Shown one piece after another: positions 16,422-26,591 of a stretch of DNA of 64,000 nt; position 1 is the first letter of the stretch, and every line of letters starts with the position of its first letter. A model generated the notes under the pieces. The model saw only the letters and a list, made by a program, of their open reading frames with translations. It was not told the origin of the DNA and did no database searches. The stretch is from CAIKLP01 sp965279595 (GTDB taxonomy: Bacteria > Bacteroidota > Bacteroidia > Sphingobacteriales > Sphingobacteriaceae). The stretch covers positions 1,488,001 to 1,552,000 of the forward strand of contig OZ257246.1 of assembly GCA_965279595.1 (NCBI GenBank), written 5' to 3'. The position numbers and the translations under genes were made by a program.

Positions 16422-17120
16422 GTGGCTAGATTAACTAAAAATCAAAAGAAGTCATTATCCAAGATTGAAATTGGTAAAGCTTACTCGTTGGATGATGCTT
16501 CAAAATTAGTGAAAGAAATTTCAACAACTAAATTTGACTCATCAGTAGATTTGGATATTCGTTTAGGAGTTGACCCTCGTAAAGCGAACCAAATGGTAAG
16601 AGGAGTAGCTGTTTTACCACATGGAACCGGTAAAACTGTACGCGTGTTAGTATTATGTACTCCTGATAAGGAAGCAGAAGCAACAGCGGCAGGAGCGGAT
16701 TTCGTCGGATTGGATGACTACATTGCAAGAATCGAAAAAGGTTGGGTAGATTTTGATATCGTAATTACAACCCCTAGCTGCATGGCTAAAGTAGGTAAAT
16801 TGGGTAAAGTATTAGGCCCAAGAAACTTAATGCCAAATCCTAAGTCAGGAACAGTGACTATGGAAGTTGGTAAAGCTGTGTCAGATGTTAAGGGCGGTAA
16901 GATCGACTTTAAAGTAGACAAAACTGGTATCGTGCATGCTTCAATAGGAAAAGCATCTTTCGCTGCAGATAAATTGTATGAAAACGCATTAGAGTTATTA
17001 CAAGTTATCGGGAAGTTAAAACCTTCATCAGCTAAAGGAACTTATTTCAAAAGCATTCATATTTCGAGCACAATGAGCCCAGGTATCGAAGTTGAAACTA
17101 AATCAGTAACGGGAATTTAA
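16422..17120 (+). CDS. rplA: large ribosomal subunit protein uL1
   Basis: A 232-residue L1 with the conserved DIRLGVDPRKANQMVRG and GKLGKVLGPRNLMPNPKSGTV segments. The start codon is GTG (16422). It forms the mobile L1 stalk and in many bacteria represses its own operon. Confidence 0.98.
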   Translation: MARLTKNQKKSLSKIEIGKAYSLDDASKLVKEISTTKFDSSVDLDIRLGVDPRKANQMVRGVAVLPHGTGKTVRVLVLCTPDKEAEATAAGADFVGLDDYIARIEKGWVDFDIVITTPSCMAKVGKLGKVLGPRNLMPNPKSGTVTMEVGKAVSDVKGGKIDFKVDKTGIVHASIGKASFAADKLYENALELLQVIGKLKPSSAKGTYFKSIHISSTMSPGIEVETKSVTGI

Positions 17121-17122
17121 TT

Positions 17123-17644
17123 ATGAAAAGAGAAGAAAAAAACGAAATAGTTCTCGAACTAAAAGACAAATTGTCTGCTCATAATGCATTCTATATTACT
17201 GATACTTCAAATTTGACGGTAGCTCAGGTAAATGTGATCAGAAGAAAATGTTTTGAGAGAGACATTACCTTCCGTGTTGCTAAAAATACATTGATTCAAA
17301 AAGCAATGGAAGCAAGCGGAAACGATTATTCAGAAATGTTTGGAGCCCTTAAAGGTACTTCATCAATCATGTTCTCAGCAACAGGAAATGCTCCTGCAAA
17401 GTTGATTAAAGAACTTCGCTCTACTGGTGATAAACCGGTTTTAAAAGCGGCTTGTATTGATTCAGCAATCTTTGTTGGCGACAATCAATTGGATGCGTTG
17501 GTAAGTCTTAAATCTAAAGAAGAACTTGTTGGCGATATCATTGGATTATTGCAATCACCTGCTAAAAATGTTATCAGCGGCTTAAAAGCTAGCGGAGGCA
17601 AATTAGCCGGAATTTTAAAAACTCTTGAAGAAAGAGGAAATTAA
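17123..17644 (+). CDS. rplJ: large ribosomal subunit protein uL10
   Basis: A 173-residue L10, base of the L12 stalk. N-terminal rRNA-binding region with RRKCFERDITFRVAKNTL and a C-terminal helix for L12 dimers. Only 2 bp separate it from rplA, so there is no room for a classical L10 leader; control must lie upstream or at translation. Confidence 0.97.
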   Translation: MKREEKNEIVLELKDKLSAHNAFYITDTSNLTVAQVNVIRRKCFERDITFRVAKNTLIQKAMEASGNDYSEMFGALKGTSSIMFSATGNAPAKLIKELRSTGDKPVLKAACIDSAIFVGDNQLDALVSLKSKEELVGDIIGLLQSPAKNVISGLKASGGKLAGILKTLEERGN

Positions 17645-17674
17645 TTAATGTTAAACAATTAAAAATCAAATAAA

Positions 17675-18049
17675 ATGGCAGATTTAAAAGCGTTTGCTGA
17701 ACAATTAGTAAACTTAACAGTAAAAGAAGTTAACGAATTAGCTCAGATCCTAAAAGACGAATACGGTATTGAACCAGCAGCAGCTGCACCAGTTATGGTA
17801 GCAGGTGGTGGTGCAACAGCAGCAGCAGCTGAAGAAAAAACATCATTTGATGTTATCTTGAAAGAAGCTGGTGGACAAAAATTAGCAATCGTTAAATTAG
17901 TAAAAGACTTAACTGGTTTAGGCTTGAAAGAAGCTAAAGACTTAGTTGATGGCGCTCCAAAAGAAGTTAAAACTGGAGTTACTAAAGACGAAGCTGATGC
18001 TTTGAAAAAACAGCTTGAAGAAGCAGGAGCTGTTGTTGAAGTTAAGTAA
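17675..18049 (+). CDS. rplL: large ribosomal subunit protein bL12
   Basis: A 124-residue L7/L12: N-terminal dimerisation domain, Ala-rich hinge (AAAAPVMVAGGGATAAAAEE) and C-terminal factor-binding domain (KLAIVKLVKDLTGLGLKEAKDLVDGAPK). Confidence 0.98.
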   Translation: MADLKAFAEQLVNLTVKEVNELAQILKDEYGIEPAAAAPVMVAGGGATAAAAEEKTSFDVILKEAGGQKLAIVKLVKDLTGLGLKEAKDLVDGAPKEVKTGVTKDEADALKKQLEEAGAVVEVK

Positions 18050-18074
18050 TTCCTTAATTCATACAATATTTCAT

Positions 18075-18114
18075 AGGAAGACTCTCCCAAAATGGGAGGG
18101 TCTATTCCTGTTTT
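18075..18114 (+). terminator. attenuator-like hairpin between rplL and rpoB
   Basis: AGGAA/TTCCT closes a stem with ACTCTCCCA/TGGGAGGGT, followed by GTTTT. Two more small hairpins follow (AGGC...GCCT near 18124-18138; TGAACCA-TAG-TGGTTCA at 18159-18175). It probably reduces rpoBC transcription relative to the ribosomal genes, as known between rplL and rpoB in enterobacteria. Confidence 0.65.
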
Positions 18115-18204
18115 AATGTGTAAAGGCGGGCACAGCCTAAATGTTGCAAAAACAATAATGAACCATAGTGGTTCAAAGTCTTATGAAACCAAATCTTTAA
18201 AGCA

Positions 18205-21200
18205 TTGGCAAAAAAAGATAACCAAGTACAAGAAAGAGTAAATTTTGCATCTGTAATACAGGCTCTAGATTATCCTGATTTTTTAGATGTTCAATTAGAA
18301 TCTTTTAGGGAGTTCTTTCAATTAGAAACTACTTCCGATAACCGTCATAGCGAGGGTTTATTTAAAGTTTTCAGCGAAAACTTTCCAATTACTGATTCAA
18401 GAAACATATTTGTTTTGGAATTTTTGGATTACTTCATTGATCCACCTAGATACGATCTAAAAGAATGTATCGAAAGAGGGTTAACGTACAGCGTACCGTT
18501 AAAAGCAAAGCTTCGTCTTTCTTGTAACGATGCTGAACATGAAGATTTCGAAACCATTGTACAAGATGTGTACTTAGGTACTATTCCGTACATGACTCCA
18601 AAAGGAACTTTCGTAATCAATGGTGCTGAACGAGTAATCGTTTCTCAATTACACCGTTCACCAGGAGTATTCTTCGGTCAAAGCCGTCATACTAATGGTA
18701 CGAAATTGTATTCTGCTAGAGTAATTCCTTTTAAAGGTTCTTGGATTGAATTTGCAACTGACGTGAACAATGTCATGTTTGCTTATATTGATCGTAAGAA
18801 AAAGTTCCCAGTAACAACATTACTTCGAGCAATCGGGTATGACTCGGATAAAGACATTCTAGAATTATTTGACTTAGCTGATGAAGTGAAAGTTAGTAAA
18901 TCTGGTTTGAAAAAATTCGTAGGTCGTAAATTGGCTGCAAGGGTTTTAAAGAAATGGGTTGAGGATTTCGTGGATGAAGATACTGGAGAAGTAGTATCTA
19001 TTGATCGTAATGAAATCATTTTAGAACGTGAAACTATTTTAGAAGATGATCATATTGATATGATTATCGAAGCAGGTGTTAAATCAATCATCTTAACTAA
19101 AGAAGATGTAAACACTGCTGACTATTCTATTATATATAATACACTACAGAAAGATACCTCTAACTCAGAGAAGGAAGCTGTTGAGTATATCTATCGTCAG
19201 TTGCGTAATGCAGATCCACCTGATGAAGAAACCGCAAGAGGTATCATCGATCGTTTATTCTTCTCGGATAAGCGTTATGATCTTGGGGATGTTGGACGTT
19301 ATCGTATCAACAGAAAATTAAAATTGGATACTCCAAATGAAGTAAAAGTTTTAACAAAAGCAGATATCATTGCTATCGTTAAATACTTAATTAAATTGAT
19401 CAACTCTAAAGCGGAAGTAGATGATATTGACCATTTGTCAAATCGTCGCGTTCGTACTGTAGGTGAACAATTATATGCGCAATTTGGTGTTGGTTTAGCT
19501 CGTATGGCACGTACAATTCGTGAACGTATGAACATTCGTGATAACGAAGTTTTCACACCAACAGATTTAATTAATGCACGTACATTATCATCTGTAATTA
19601 ATTCATTCTTTGGTACCAACCAACTTTCACAATTCATGGATCAAACGAATCCATTGGCAGAAATTACGCACAAGCGTCGTTTATCAGCCCTTGGCCCAGG
19701 TGGATTATCTCGTGAGCGTGCAGGTTTTGAGGTTCGTGACGTACATTATACTCACTATGGTAGATTATGTACAATTGAAACTCCAGAAGGTCCAAATATC
19801 GGTTTGATTTCTTCTTTATGTGTACATGCAAAAATCAATAATTTAGGTTTCATTGAAACTCCTTACCGTAAAGTAGTAAATGGTAAGGTAGCAGTAAATG
19901 AATCTGTGATTTATATGTCAGCAGAAGATGAAGATGGAAAAACCATTGCACAATCAAATGCACAATATGATGAGAAAGGTAATTTCTTAACAGCAAAAGT
20001 AAAATCTAGATTCGAAGGTGACTTCCCAGTTATTGAGCCAGAAAAAATTGACTTAATGGATGTTGCTCCCAATCAAATTACTTCAATTGCTGCTTCGTTA
20101 ATTCCATTCTTAGAACATGATGATGCAAACCGTGCATTGATGGGTTCTAACATGCAACGTCAAGCTGTTCCTTTATTGCGTCCAGAAGCACCTGTTGTTG
20201 GTACTGGATTAGAAGGACGTGTGGCTCGTGATTCTCGCGCATTAATAAATGCTGAAGGTGACGGTGTTGTTGAATATGTTGACGCTAATGAAATAGTAAT
20301 TCGTTATAACCGTACAGATGATGATCGTTTAGTTTCATTTGATGGTGATACAAGATCGTATAGCTTAATCAAATTCAAGAAAACAAATCAAAATACTTGT
20401 ATGAACTTAAAGCCTATCGTAAGAAAAGGTCAAAAAGTTTTCAAAGGACAAGTACTATGTGAAGGTTATGCTACTGAAAATGGTGAGTTAGCATTGGGTC
20501 GTAATTTAAAAGTTGCTTTCATGCCTTGGCAAGGATATAACTTTGAGGATGCGATTGTAATTTCAGAACGTGTTGTACGTGAAGATATCTTTACCTCAGT
20601 TCATATTGAAGAATTTGAATTAGAAGTACGTGATACAAAACGTGGTGAAGAAGAATTAACTTCTGATATTCCAAATGTAAGTGAAGAGGCAACAAAAGAA
20701 TTGGATGAAAACGGAATTATTAGAGTTGGTGCTGAAATTAAAGAAGGTGATATTTTAATTGGAAAAATTACTCCAAAAGGAGAAACAGATCCATCACCTG
20801 AAGAAAAATTATTACGCGCAATTTTTGGGGATAAAGCTGGTGATGTGAAAGACGCATCTATGAAAGCACCTCCATCAATTAAAGGTGTTGTAATTGATTC
20901 TAAATTATTTTCAAGAGCGAAGAAAGAAAAGAAGAGTGATGAGAAAATAATTTTAGAAAAATTAGACAAAGAACATTCAGCTAATAATGAAGTATTAAAA
21001 AATATTTTAATTGATAAATTATTTGTTCTAGTTAGCGGTAAAACTTCTCAAGGAGTAAATAGTGTTTATAAAGAATTATTAGTTGCAAAAGGAGTTAAGT
21101 TTACACAGAAAGTATTGACTGAATTGGATTATGCCAATATCAATCCTACTAAATGGACTACTGACGAAGATAAGAATGATCAAATCAAAATGTTGTTGCA

Positions 21201-22014
21201 TAACTACAACATCAAATTGAATGAAGAATTAGGATCGTATCGTCGTAAGAAATTTGCAATCAGTGTAGGTGATGAACTTCCTGCAGGTATTGTTCAAATG
21301 GCAAAAGTTTATGTTGCTAAAAAACGTAAACTAAAAGTGGGTGATAAAATGGCGGGTCGTCACGGAAATAAGGGTATTGTTGCTCGTATTGTAAGAGATG
21401 AAGATATGCCATTCTTAGCCGACGGTACACCAGTTGATATTGTATTGAATCCACTTGGGGTTCCTTCACGTATGAACTTGGGCCAGATTTATGAAACTGT
21501 TTTGGGTTGGGCTGGTAAAGAATTAGGAGTAAAATTTGCAACTCCAATTTTTGATGGTGCAACACATGATGAAGTAGAAGAATGGGTGAAGAAAGCAAAT
21601 GTACCTGCATCAGGTAGAACTTATTTACATGATGGTGGTACTGGTGAGCGTTTTGATCAACCAACAACAGTTGGGGTAATCTATATGTTGAAATTAGGAC
21701 ATATGGTTGATGATAAAATGCATGCGCGCTCAATCGGACCTTACTCGTTGATTACTCAACAACCATTAGGTGGTAAGGCACAATTCGGGGGTCAAAGATT
21801 TGGTGAGATGGAGGTTTGGGCTTTAGAAGCATTCGGTGCATCTAATATCCTTCAAGAAATCTTAACTGTAAAATCAGATGACGTTATCGGAAGAGCAAAA
21901 ACATATGAAGCAATTGTGAAAGGCGATAATTTACCAACACCAGGAGTTCCAGAATCATTCAATGTATTGGTTCATGAATTAAGAGGTTTAGGTTTAGACA
22001 TCACACTGGAATAA
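18205..22014 (+). CDS. rpoB: RNA polymerase subunit beta
   Basis: A 1269-residue beta subunit. The rifampicin-pocket cluster reads as the sensitive type (NQLSQFMDQTNPL, THKRRLSALGPGGL). The C-terminal GRHGNKG, GGKAQFGGQRFGEMEVWALEA and LRGLGLDI motifs are complete. The start is a TTG at 18205: an in-frame stop lies at 18184-18186 and no ATG or GTG occurs between. It is separated from rplL by 155 nt with three hairpins. Confidence 0.98.
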   Translation: MAKKDNQVQERVNFASVIQALDYPDFLDVQLESFREFFQLETTSDNRHSEGLFKVFSENFPITDSRNIFVLEFLDYFIDPPRYDLKECIERGLTYSVPLKAKLRLSCNDAEHEDFETIVQDVYLGTIPYMTPKGTFVINGAERVIVSQLHRSPGVFFGQSRHTNGTKLYSARVIPFKGSWIEFATDVNNVMFAYIDRKKKFPVTTLLRAIGYDSDKDILELFDLADEVKVSKSGLKKFVGRKLAARVLKKWVEDFVDEDTGEVVSIDRNEIILERETILEDDHIDMIIEAGVKSIILTKEDVNTADYSIIYNTLQKDTSNSEKEAVEYIYRQLRNADPPDEETARGIIDRLFFSDKRYDLGDVGRYRINRKLKLDTPNEVKVLTKADIIAIVKYLIKLINSKAEVDDIDHLSNRRVRTVGEQLYAQFGVGLARMARTIRERMNIRDNEVFTPTDLINARTLSSVINSFFGTNQLSQFMDQTNPLAEITHKRRLSALGPGGLSRERAGFEVRDVHYTHYGRLCTIETPEGPNIGLISSLCVHAKINNLGFIETPYRKVVNGKVAVNESVIYMSAEDEDGKTIAQSNAQYDEKGNFLTAKVKSRFEGDFPVIEPEKIDLMDVAPNQITSIAASLIPFLEHDDANRALMGSNMQRQAVPLLRPEAPVVGTGLEGRVARDSRALINAEGDGVVEYVDANEIVIRYNRTDDDRLVSFDGDTRSYSLIKFKKTNQNTCMNLKPIVRKGQKVFKGQVLCEGYATENGELALGRNLKVAFMPWQGYNFEDAIVISERVVREDIFTSVHIEEFELEVRDTKRGEEELTSDIPNVSEEATKELDENGIIRVGAEIKEGDILIGKITPKGETDPSPEEKLLRAIFGDKAGDVKDASMKAPPSIKGVVIDSKLFSRAKKEKKSDEKIILEKLDKEHSANNEVLKNILIDKLFVLVSGKTSQGVNSVYKELLVAKGVKFTQKVLTELDYANINPTKWTTDEDKNDQIKMLLHNYNIKLNEELGSYRRKKFAISVGDELPAGIVQMAKVYVAKKRKLKVGDKMAGRHGNKGIVARIVRDEDMPFLADGTPVDIVLNPLGVPSRMNLGQIYETVLGWAGKELGVKFATPIFDGATHDEVEEWVKKANVPASGRTYLHDGGTGERFDQPTTVGVIYMLKLGHMVDDKMHARSIGPYSLITQQPLGGKAQFGGQRFGEMEVWALEAFGASNILQEILTVKSDDVIGRAKTYEAIVKGDNLPTPGVPESFNVLVHELRGLGLDITLE

Positions 22015-22025
22015 AATTGAGAATC

Positions 22026-22058
22026 GGGAATTGAGTCAATTTGTAAAACTCAATTCCC
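22026..22058 (+). promoter_or_regulatory. long hairpin in the rpoB-rpoC spacer
   Basis: A perfect 11-bp stem GGGAATTGAGT/ACTCAATTCCC with an 11-nt loop. No T tract follows, so it is not a standard terminator; it may be an RNA-processing or stability element. Short AACTCA/ATAACTCAT words repeat after it. Confidence 0.5.
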
Positions 22059-22095
22059 AAAACTCATAGTTCATAACTCATAATTTTATTAAGAC

Positions 22096-25000
22096 ATGTC
22101 ATACAAAAAAGATAATAAAATCAAAAGTAATTTCACTTCAATAACAATCAGTTTGGCTTCACCTGAAGCAATTCTTGAACGTTCTAGTGGTGAAGTTCTG
22201 AAGCCTGAAACCATTAACTACCGTACATATAAACCTGAAAGAGATGGTTTGTTTTGTGAGCGTATTTTTGGTCCGGTGAAGGATTACGAATGTCATTGTG
22301 GTAAATACAAACGTATTCGCTATAAAGGAATCGTATGTGATCGTTGCGGTGTTGAAGTAACTGAAAAGAAAGTTCGTCGCGAACGTATGGGTCACATTGC
22401 ATTAGTTGTTCCAGTAGCTCATATTTGGTATTTCCGTTCGTTGCCTAATAAAATAGGTTACCTATTAGGTTTGCCTACCAAACGTTTAGATTTAATCATC
22501 TATTACGAGCGTTATGTTGTTATTCAAGCAGGTTTGAAAGAACAAGATGGTATCAACAAAATGGACTTCTTAACCGAAGAAGAATACTTAGACATCTTAG
22601 ATACATTACCGAAGGAAAATCAATATTTGGATGATAAAGATCCTAATAAATTCATCGCCAAAATGGGTGCTGAAGCTTTAGAGGATTTATTAAGCCGAAT
22701 TAATTTAGATGAACTTTCTTATGATTTAAGAAATAAAGCAAACACAGAAACTTCTCAACAACGTAAAAACGAAGCGTTAAAACGTCTTCAAGTTGTTGAA
22801 GCATTCCGTGATGCTAATAAGCATATTGAAAATCGTCCAGAATGGATGATCGTAAAGATTGTTCCTGTTATTCCTCCTGAATTAAGACCATTAGTTCCTT
22901 TAGAAGGTGGACGTTTTGCTACATCAGATTTAAATGATTTATATAGAAGAGTAATCATCCGTAACAATCGTTTAAAAAGACTGATTGAAATCAAAGCACC
23001 AGAAGTGATTTTAAGAAATGAGAAACGTATGCTTCAAGAAGCAGTTGATTCTTTATTCGATAACTCACGTAAAGTGAATGCGGTTAAAACTGAAGGTAAT
23101 CGTGCATTAAAATCTTTATCAGATATTCTTAAAGGTAAACAAGGTCGTTTCCGTCAAAACTTATTAGGTAAACGTGTGGATTATTCAGCACGTTCCGTAA
23201 TTGTTGTTGGGCCTACTTTGAAACTACATGAATGTGGTTTGCCTAAAGATATGGCAGCAGAATTATTCAAACCATTTATCATTCGCAAGATGATAGAAAG
23301 AGGTGTGGTAAAAACTGTGAAGTCTGCTAAAAAAATAGTTGATCGTAAAGATCCAATTGTTTGGGATATTTTAGAAAATGTTTTGAAAGGTCATCCAGTT
23401 TTATTAAACCGAGCTCCTACTTTACATAGATTGGGTATCCAAGCTTTTCAACCAAAATTAATTGAAGGAAAAGCAATCCAATTACATCCATTAGTATGTA
23501 CAGCGTTCAACGCCGATTTTGACGGTGACCAGATGGCTGTTCACGTACCACTTGGAAACGCTGCTATTACTGAAGCTCAAGTTTTAATGCTTGCTTCACA
23601 TAATATTTTGAATCCAGCTAATGGTACTCCAATTACAGTTCCTTCTCAAGACATGGTTTTAGGCTTGTACTACATGACTAAAGGAAGAAGAACAGAACCT
23701 GGACATATTGTAAAAGGTCAAGACAGAGTTTTCTATTCTCCAGAAGAAGTTGTTATTGCATTGAATGAAGGTCAATTAGATTTACATGCTTTCATCAAAG
23801 TAAAAACACAAACTGTTGAAAACGGAGAATTTGTACAACGCATTATTGAAACAACTACAGGTAGAGTTTTATTCAACTTGGTAGTTCCAGTAGAAATGGG
23901 TTATATCAATGAATTGTTAACTAAGAAATCTTTGCGTGATATTATCGGTGACATTGTGAAAACAACTGGTATGGATCGTGCAGCAAGATTCTTGGATGCA
24001 ATAAAAGAATTAGGTTTCCGCATGGCATTCCGTGGTGGTTTATCTTTCAACCTTCAAGATTTAACTATTCCTGCTGAAAAAGCAAGTTTAATTAAAAAAG
24101 CTACTGATGAAGTAGAAGAAGTAATGGGTAACTACAATATGGGATTCATTACTAACAACGAACGTTACAACCAAATCATCGATATCTGGACTCGTATTAA
24201 CTCGAGATTAACAGATAACGTGATGAAACAATTAGCAACCGACAACCAAGGATTTAACTCAGTATATATGATGTTGGATTCAGGTGCACGTGGTTCTAAA
24301 GAACAAATTCGTCAGTTGTGTGGTATGAGAGGTTTGATGGCTAAGCCTCAAAAATCTGGATCAGGTGGAGAGATTATTGAGAATCCAATTTTATCAAACT
24401 TTAAGGAAGGATTATCAGTATTAGAATACTTTATTTCTACTCACGGTGCTCGTAAAGGTTTGGCGGATACAGCTTTAAAAACTGCAGATGCTGGTTACTT
24501 AACTCGTCGTTTAGTAGATGTTGCTCAAGATATGATTGTAAACGAACCGGATTGTGGAACGTTACGTGGTATTCTTACTTCAGCATTGAAAGATAATGAA
24601 GAAATTATTGAACCATTATATGATCGTTTATTAGGTAGAGTTTCTGTACATGATGTATTTGATACAATTTCTGGTGAATTATTAGTTGAATCTGGAGCTC
24701 AAATTACAGAAGAAATTGGTAAGAAAATTGAAGCATCAACTGTTGATGCAGTTGAAATTCGTTCAGTGTTAACTTGTGAATCTAAGAGAGGTGTTTGTGC
24801 TAAATGTTACGGTCGTAACCTTGCATCAGGCCGCATGGTTCAAATGGGTGAAGCAGTGGGTGTAATTGCAGCTCAATCAATTGGTGAGCCAGGAACACAA
24901 TTAACTTTACGTACATTCCACGTGGGTGGTACTGCTTCAAACATTGCAGCAGAATCAACAATCGTTGCGAAGTTTGAAGGAAGAATTGAGTTGGAAGGAA

Positions 25001-26364
25001 TTCGTACAGTTCAATTGAAAACAGAAGAAGGAAAAACTGAAGTAGTTTTAGGTCGTTCAGGCGAGTTTAGAATTGTTGATGAAAAATCTGGTCGTATCAT
25101 CATGACAAATAATATTCCTTATGGTGCACATCTTTATATTAAAGACGGGCAAAAATTAGCCAAAGGAGATGTGATATGCGGATGGGATCCATACAACGCT
25201 GTAATTATTTCTGAATTTGATGGTAAAGTTGAATTTGAATTTATTGAAGAAGGTATTACTTTCAGAGAAGAGTCAGATGAACAAACTGGTCACAAAGAAA
25301 AAGTAATTATTGATAGTAGAGATAAAACAAAAAATCCTTCAATCAAAATTCTTGATAAGAAAGAAGTAATTAAATCTTATAATATTCCAGTAGGAGCACA
25401 CATTGCGGTTGATAAAGGAGAGAAAGTTATTGCTGGACAAGTTATCGTTAAGATTCCTCGTTCAACAGGTAAGACAAGAGATATTACAGGTGGTTTACCA
25501 CGTGTAACTGAATTGTTTGAAGCACGTAATCCTTCAAATCCAGCAGTTGTTACAGAAATCGATGGAGTAGTTTCATTAGGTGGTGTAAAACGTGGAAATA
25601 GAGAAATTATCATTGAACCAAAAGATGGTTCACCGAAGAAGTATTTAGTTTCTTTATCGAAACATATCCTTGTTCAAGATAATGACTTTATCAAAGCAGG
25701 TATGCCATTATCTGATGGTTCAATTACACCTTCAGATATCTTAGCAATTAAAGGTCCATCAGCGGTACAAGAATACTTAGTAAATGGTGTACAAGAAGTT
25801 TACCGTTTGCAAGGTGTGAAGATCAATGATAAACACTTTGAAGTTATTGTTCGTCAAATGATGCAAAAGGTAATTATTGAAGATCCAGGTGATACTAAAT
25901 TCTTAGAAACAGAATCGGCTGATAAGTTTGATTTCATGACTGAGAATAATTGGATCTATGATAAGAAAGTAGTTACTGAACCAGGTGATTCTCCAAATGT
26001 AAAAGCCGGACAAATTATTAGTGTACGTAAATTACGTGATGAGAATTCTGTTTTGAAACGTAAAGACCAAAAATTAGTGGAAGCACGTGATGCAATATCT
26101 GCAACATCAAGTCCATTATTACAAGGAATTACAAGAGCTTCATTAGGAACAAAATCATTCATCTCAGCAGCTTCTTTCCAAGAAACTACTAAGGTGTTAA
26201 ATGAGGCAGCAATTCATGGTAAAATTGATGGTTTATTAGGACTAAAAGAAAATGTGATTGTAGGTCACTTGATTCCTTCTGGTACTGGTATCCGTAAATA
26301 CGATCGAATGATTGTTGGATCAAAAGAAGAATACGAAGCATTATTAGCTTCAAAAGAAGATTAA
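22096..26364 (+). CDS. rpoC: RNA polymerase subunit beta-prime
   Basis: A 1422-residue beta-prime. N-terminal zinc ribbon (CHCGKYKRIRYKGIVCDRCGVE), catalytic NADFDGD Mg-binding motif, bridge-helix/trigger-loop region with the second zinc site (CESKRGVCAKCYGR) and a C-terminal ending in the GTGIRKYDRM segment. It has no large insertion of the gammaproteobacterial type at the ends seen here. Last gene of the ribosomal-RNAP operon. Confidence 0.98.
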   Translation: MSYKKDNKIKSNFTSITISLASPEAILERSSGEVLKPETINYRTYKPERDGLFCERIFGPVKDYECHCGKYKRIRYKGIVCDRCGVEVTEKKVRRERMGHIALVVPVAHIWYFRSLPNKIGYLLGLPTKRLDLIIYYERYVVIQAGLKEQDGINKMDFLTEEEYLDILDTLPKENQYLDDKDPNKFIAKMGAEALEDLLSRINLDELSYDLRNKANTETSQQRKNEALKRLQVVEAFRDANKHIENRPEWMIVKIVPVIPPELRPLVPLEGGRFATSDLNDLYRRVIIRNNRLKRLIEIKAPEVILRNEKRMLQEAVDSLFDNSRKVNAVKTEGNRALKSLSDILKGKQGRFRQNLLGKRVDYSARSVIVVGPTLKLHECGLPKDMAAELFKPFIIRKMIERGVVKTVKSAKKIVDRKDPIVWDILENVLKGHPVLLNRAPTLHRLGIQAFQPKLIEGKAIQLHPLVCTAFNADFDGDQMAVHVPLGNAAITEAQVLMLASHNILNPANGTPITVPSQDMVLGLYYMTKGRRTEPGHIVKGQDRVFYSPEEVVIALNEGQLDLHAFIKVKTQTVENGEFVQRIIETTTGRVLFNLVVPVEMGYINELLTKKSLRDIIGDIVKTTGMDRAARFLDAIKELGFRMAFRGGLSFNLQDLTIPAEKASLIKKATDEVEEVMGNYNMGFITNNERYNQIIDIWTRINSRLTDNVMKQLATDNQGFNSVYMMLDSGARGSKEQIRQLCGMRGLMAKPQKSGSGGEIIENPILSNFKEGLSVLEYFISTHGARKGLADTALKTADAGYLTRRLVDVAQDMIVNEPDCGTLRGILTSALKDNEEIIEPLYDRLLGRVSVHDVFDTISGELLVESGAQITEEIGKKIEASTVDAVEIRSVLTCESKRGVCAKCYGRNLASGRMVQMGEAVGVIAAQSIGEPGTQLTLRTFHVGGTASNIAAESTIVAKFEGRIELEGIRTVQLKTEEGKTEVVLGRSGEFRIVDEKSGRIIMTNNIPYGAHLYIKDGQKLAKGDVICGWDPYNAVIISEFDGKVEFEFIEEGITFREESDEQTGHKEKVIIDSRDKTKNPSIKILDKKEVIKSYNIPVGAHIAVDKGEKVIAGQVIVKIPRSTGKTRDITGGLPRVTELFEARNPSNPAVVTEIDGVVSLGGVKRGNREIIIEPKDGSPKKYLVSLSKHILVQDNDFIKAGMPLSDGSITPSDILAIKGPSAVQEYLVNGVQEVYRLQGVKINDKHFEVIVRQMMQKVIIEDPGDTKFLETESADKFDFMTENNWIYDKKVVTEPGDSPNVKAGQIISVRKLRDENSVLKRKDQKLVEARDAISATSSPLLQGITRASLGTKSFISAASFQETTKVLNEAAIHGKIDGLLGLKENVIVGHLIPSGTGIRKYDRMIVGSKEEYEALLASKED

Positions 26365-26384
26365 TCTTTCTTCAAAATAATTTG

Positions 26385-26418
26385 AAAGCCCCACAATTTT
26401 GTGGGGCTTTTTTTTTTG
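26385..26418 (+). terminator. terminator after rpoC
   Basis: AAAGCCCCACAA/TTGTGGGGCTTT stem followed by a run of about ten T. Confidence 0.92.
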
Positions 26419-26454
26419 TATTAATGCAGTTGGAATTGTGGAATTTTTTAATAA

Positions 26455-26486
26455 ATCGGTGGCATGGCTTAAGCCCTGCCACCGAT
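26455..26486. repeat. 32-bp near-perfect palindrome of unknown role
   Basis: Two 16-bp arms centred on GGCTTAAGCC with a single mismatch; it is far richer in GC than its surroundings. No T run follows. A second small hairpin TCTTGAT-CCAA-ATCAAGA (26492-26509) stands 5 bp downstream. Either a second structure after the rpoC terminator or an operator for the next operon. Confidence 0.6.
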
Positions 26487-26553
26487 ACCAATCTTGATCC
26501 AAATCAAGAAATCATCGATTATTTGTTACTCCAATCTAAGAAGGTTTAATTTG

Positions 26554-26586
26554 AACTTAAATAATTTTATTTTAACTTAAATAATT
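26554..26586 (+). repeat. 13-bp direct repeat before the lipoprotein operon
   Basis: AACTTAAATAATT occurs at 26554-26566 and 26574-26586, 20 bp apart, ending 5 bp before the start codon. Its place suggests promoter or operator function, but it is AT-rich and could be chance. Confidence 0.4.
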
Positions 26587-26591
26587 AAACT

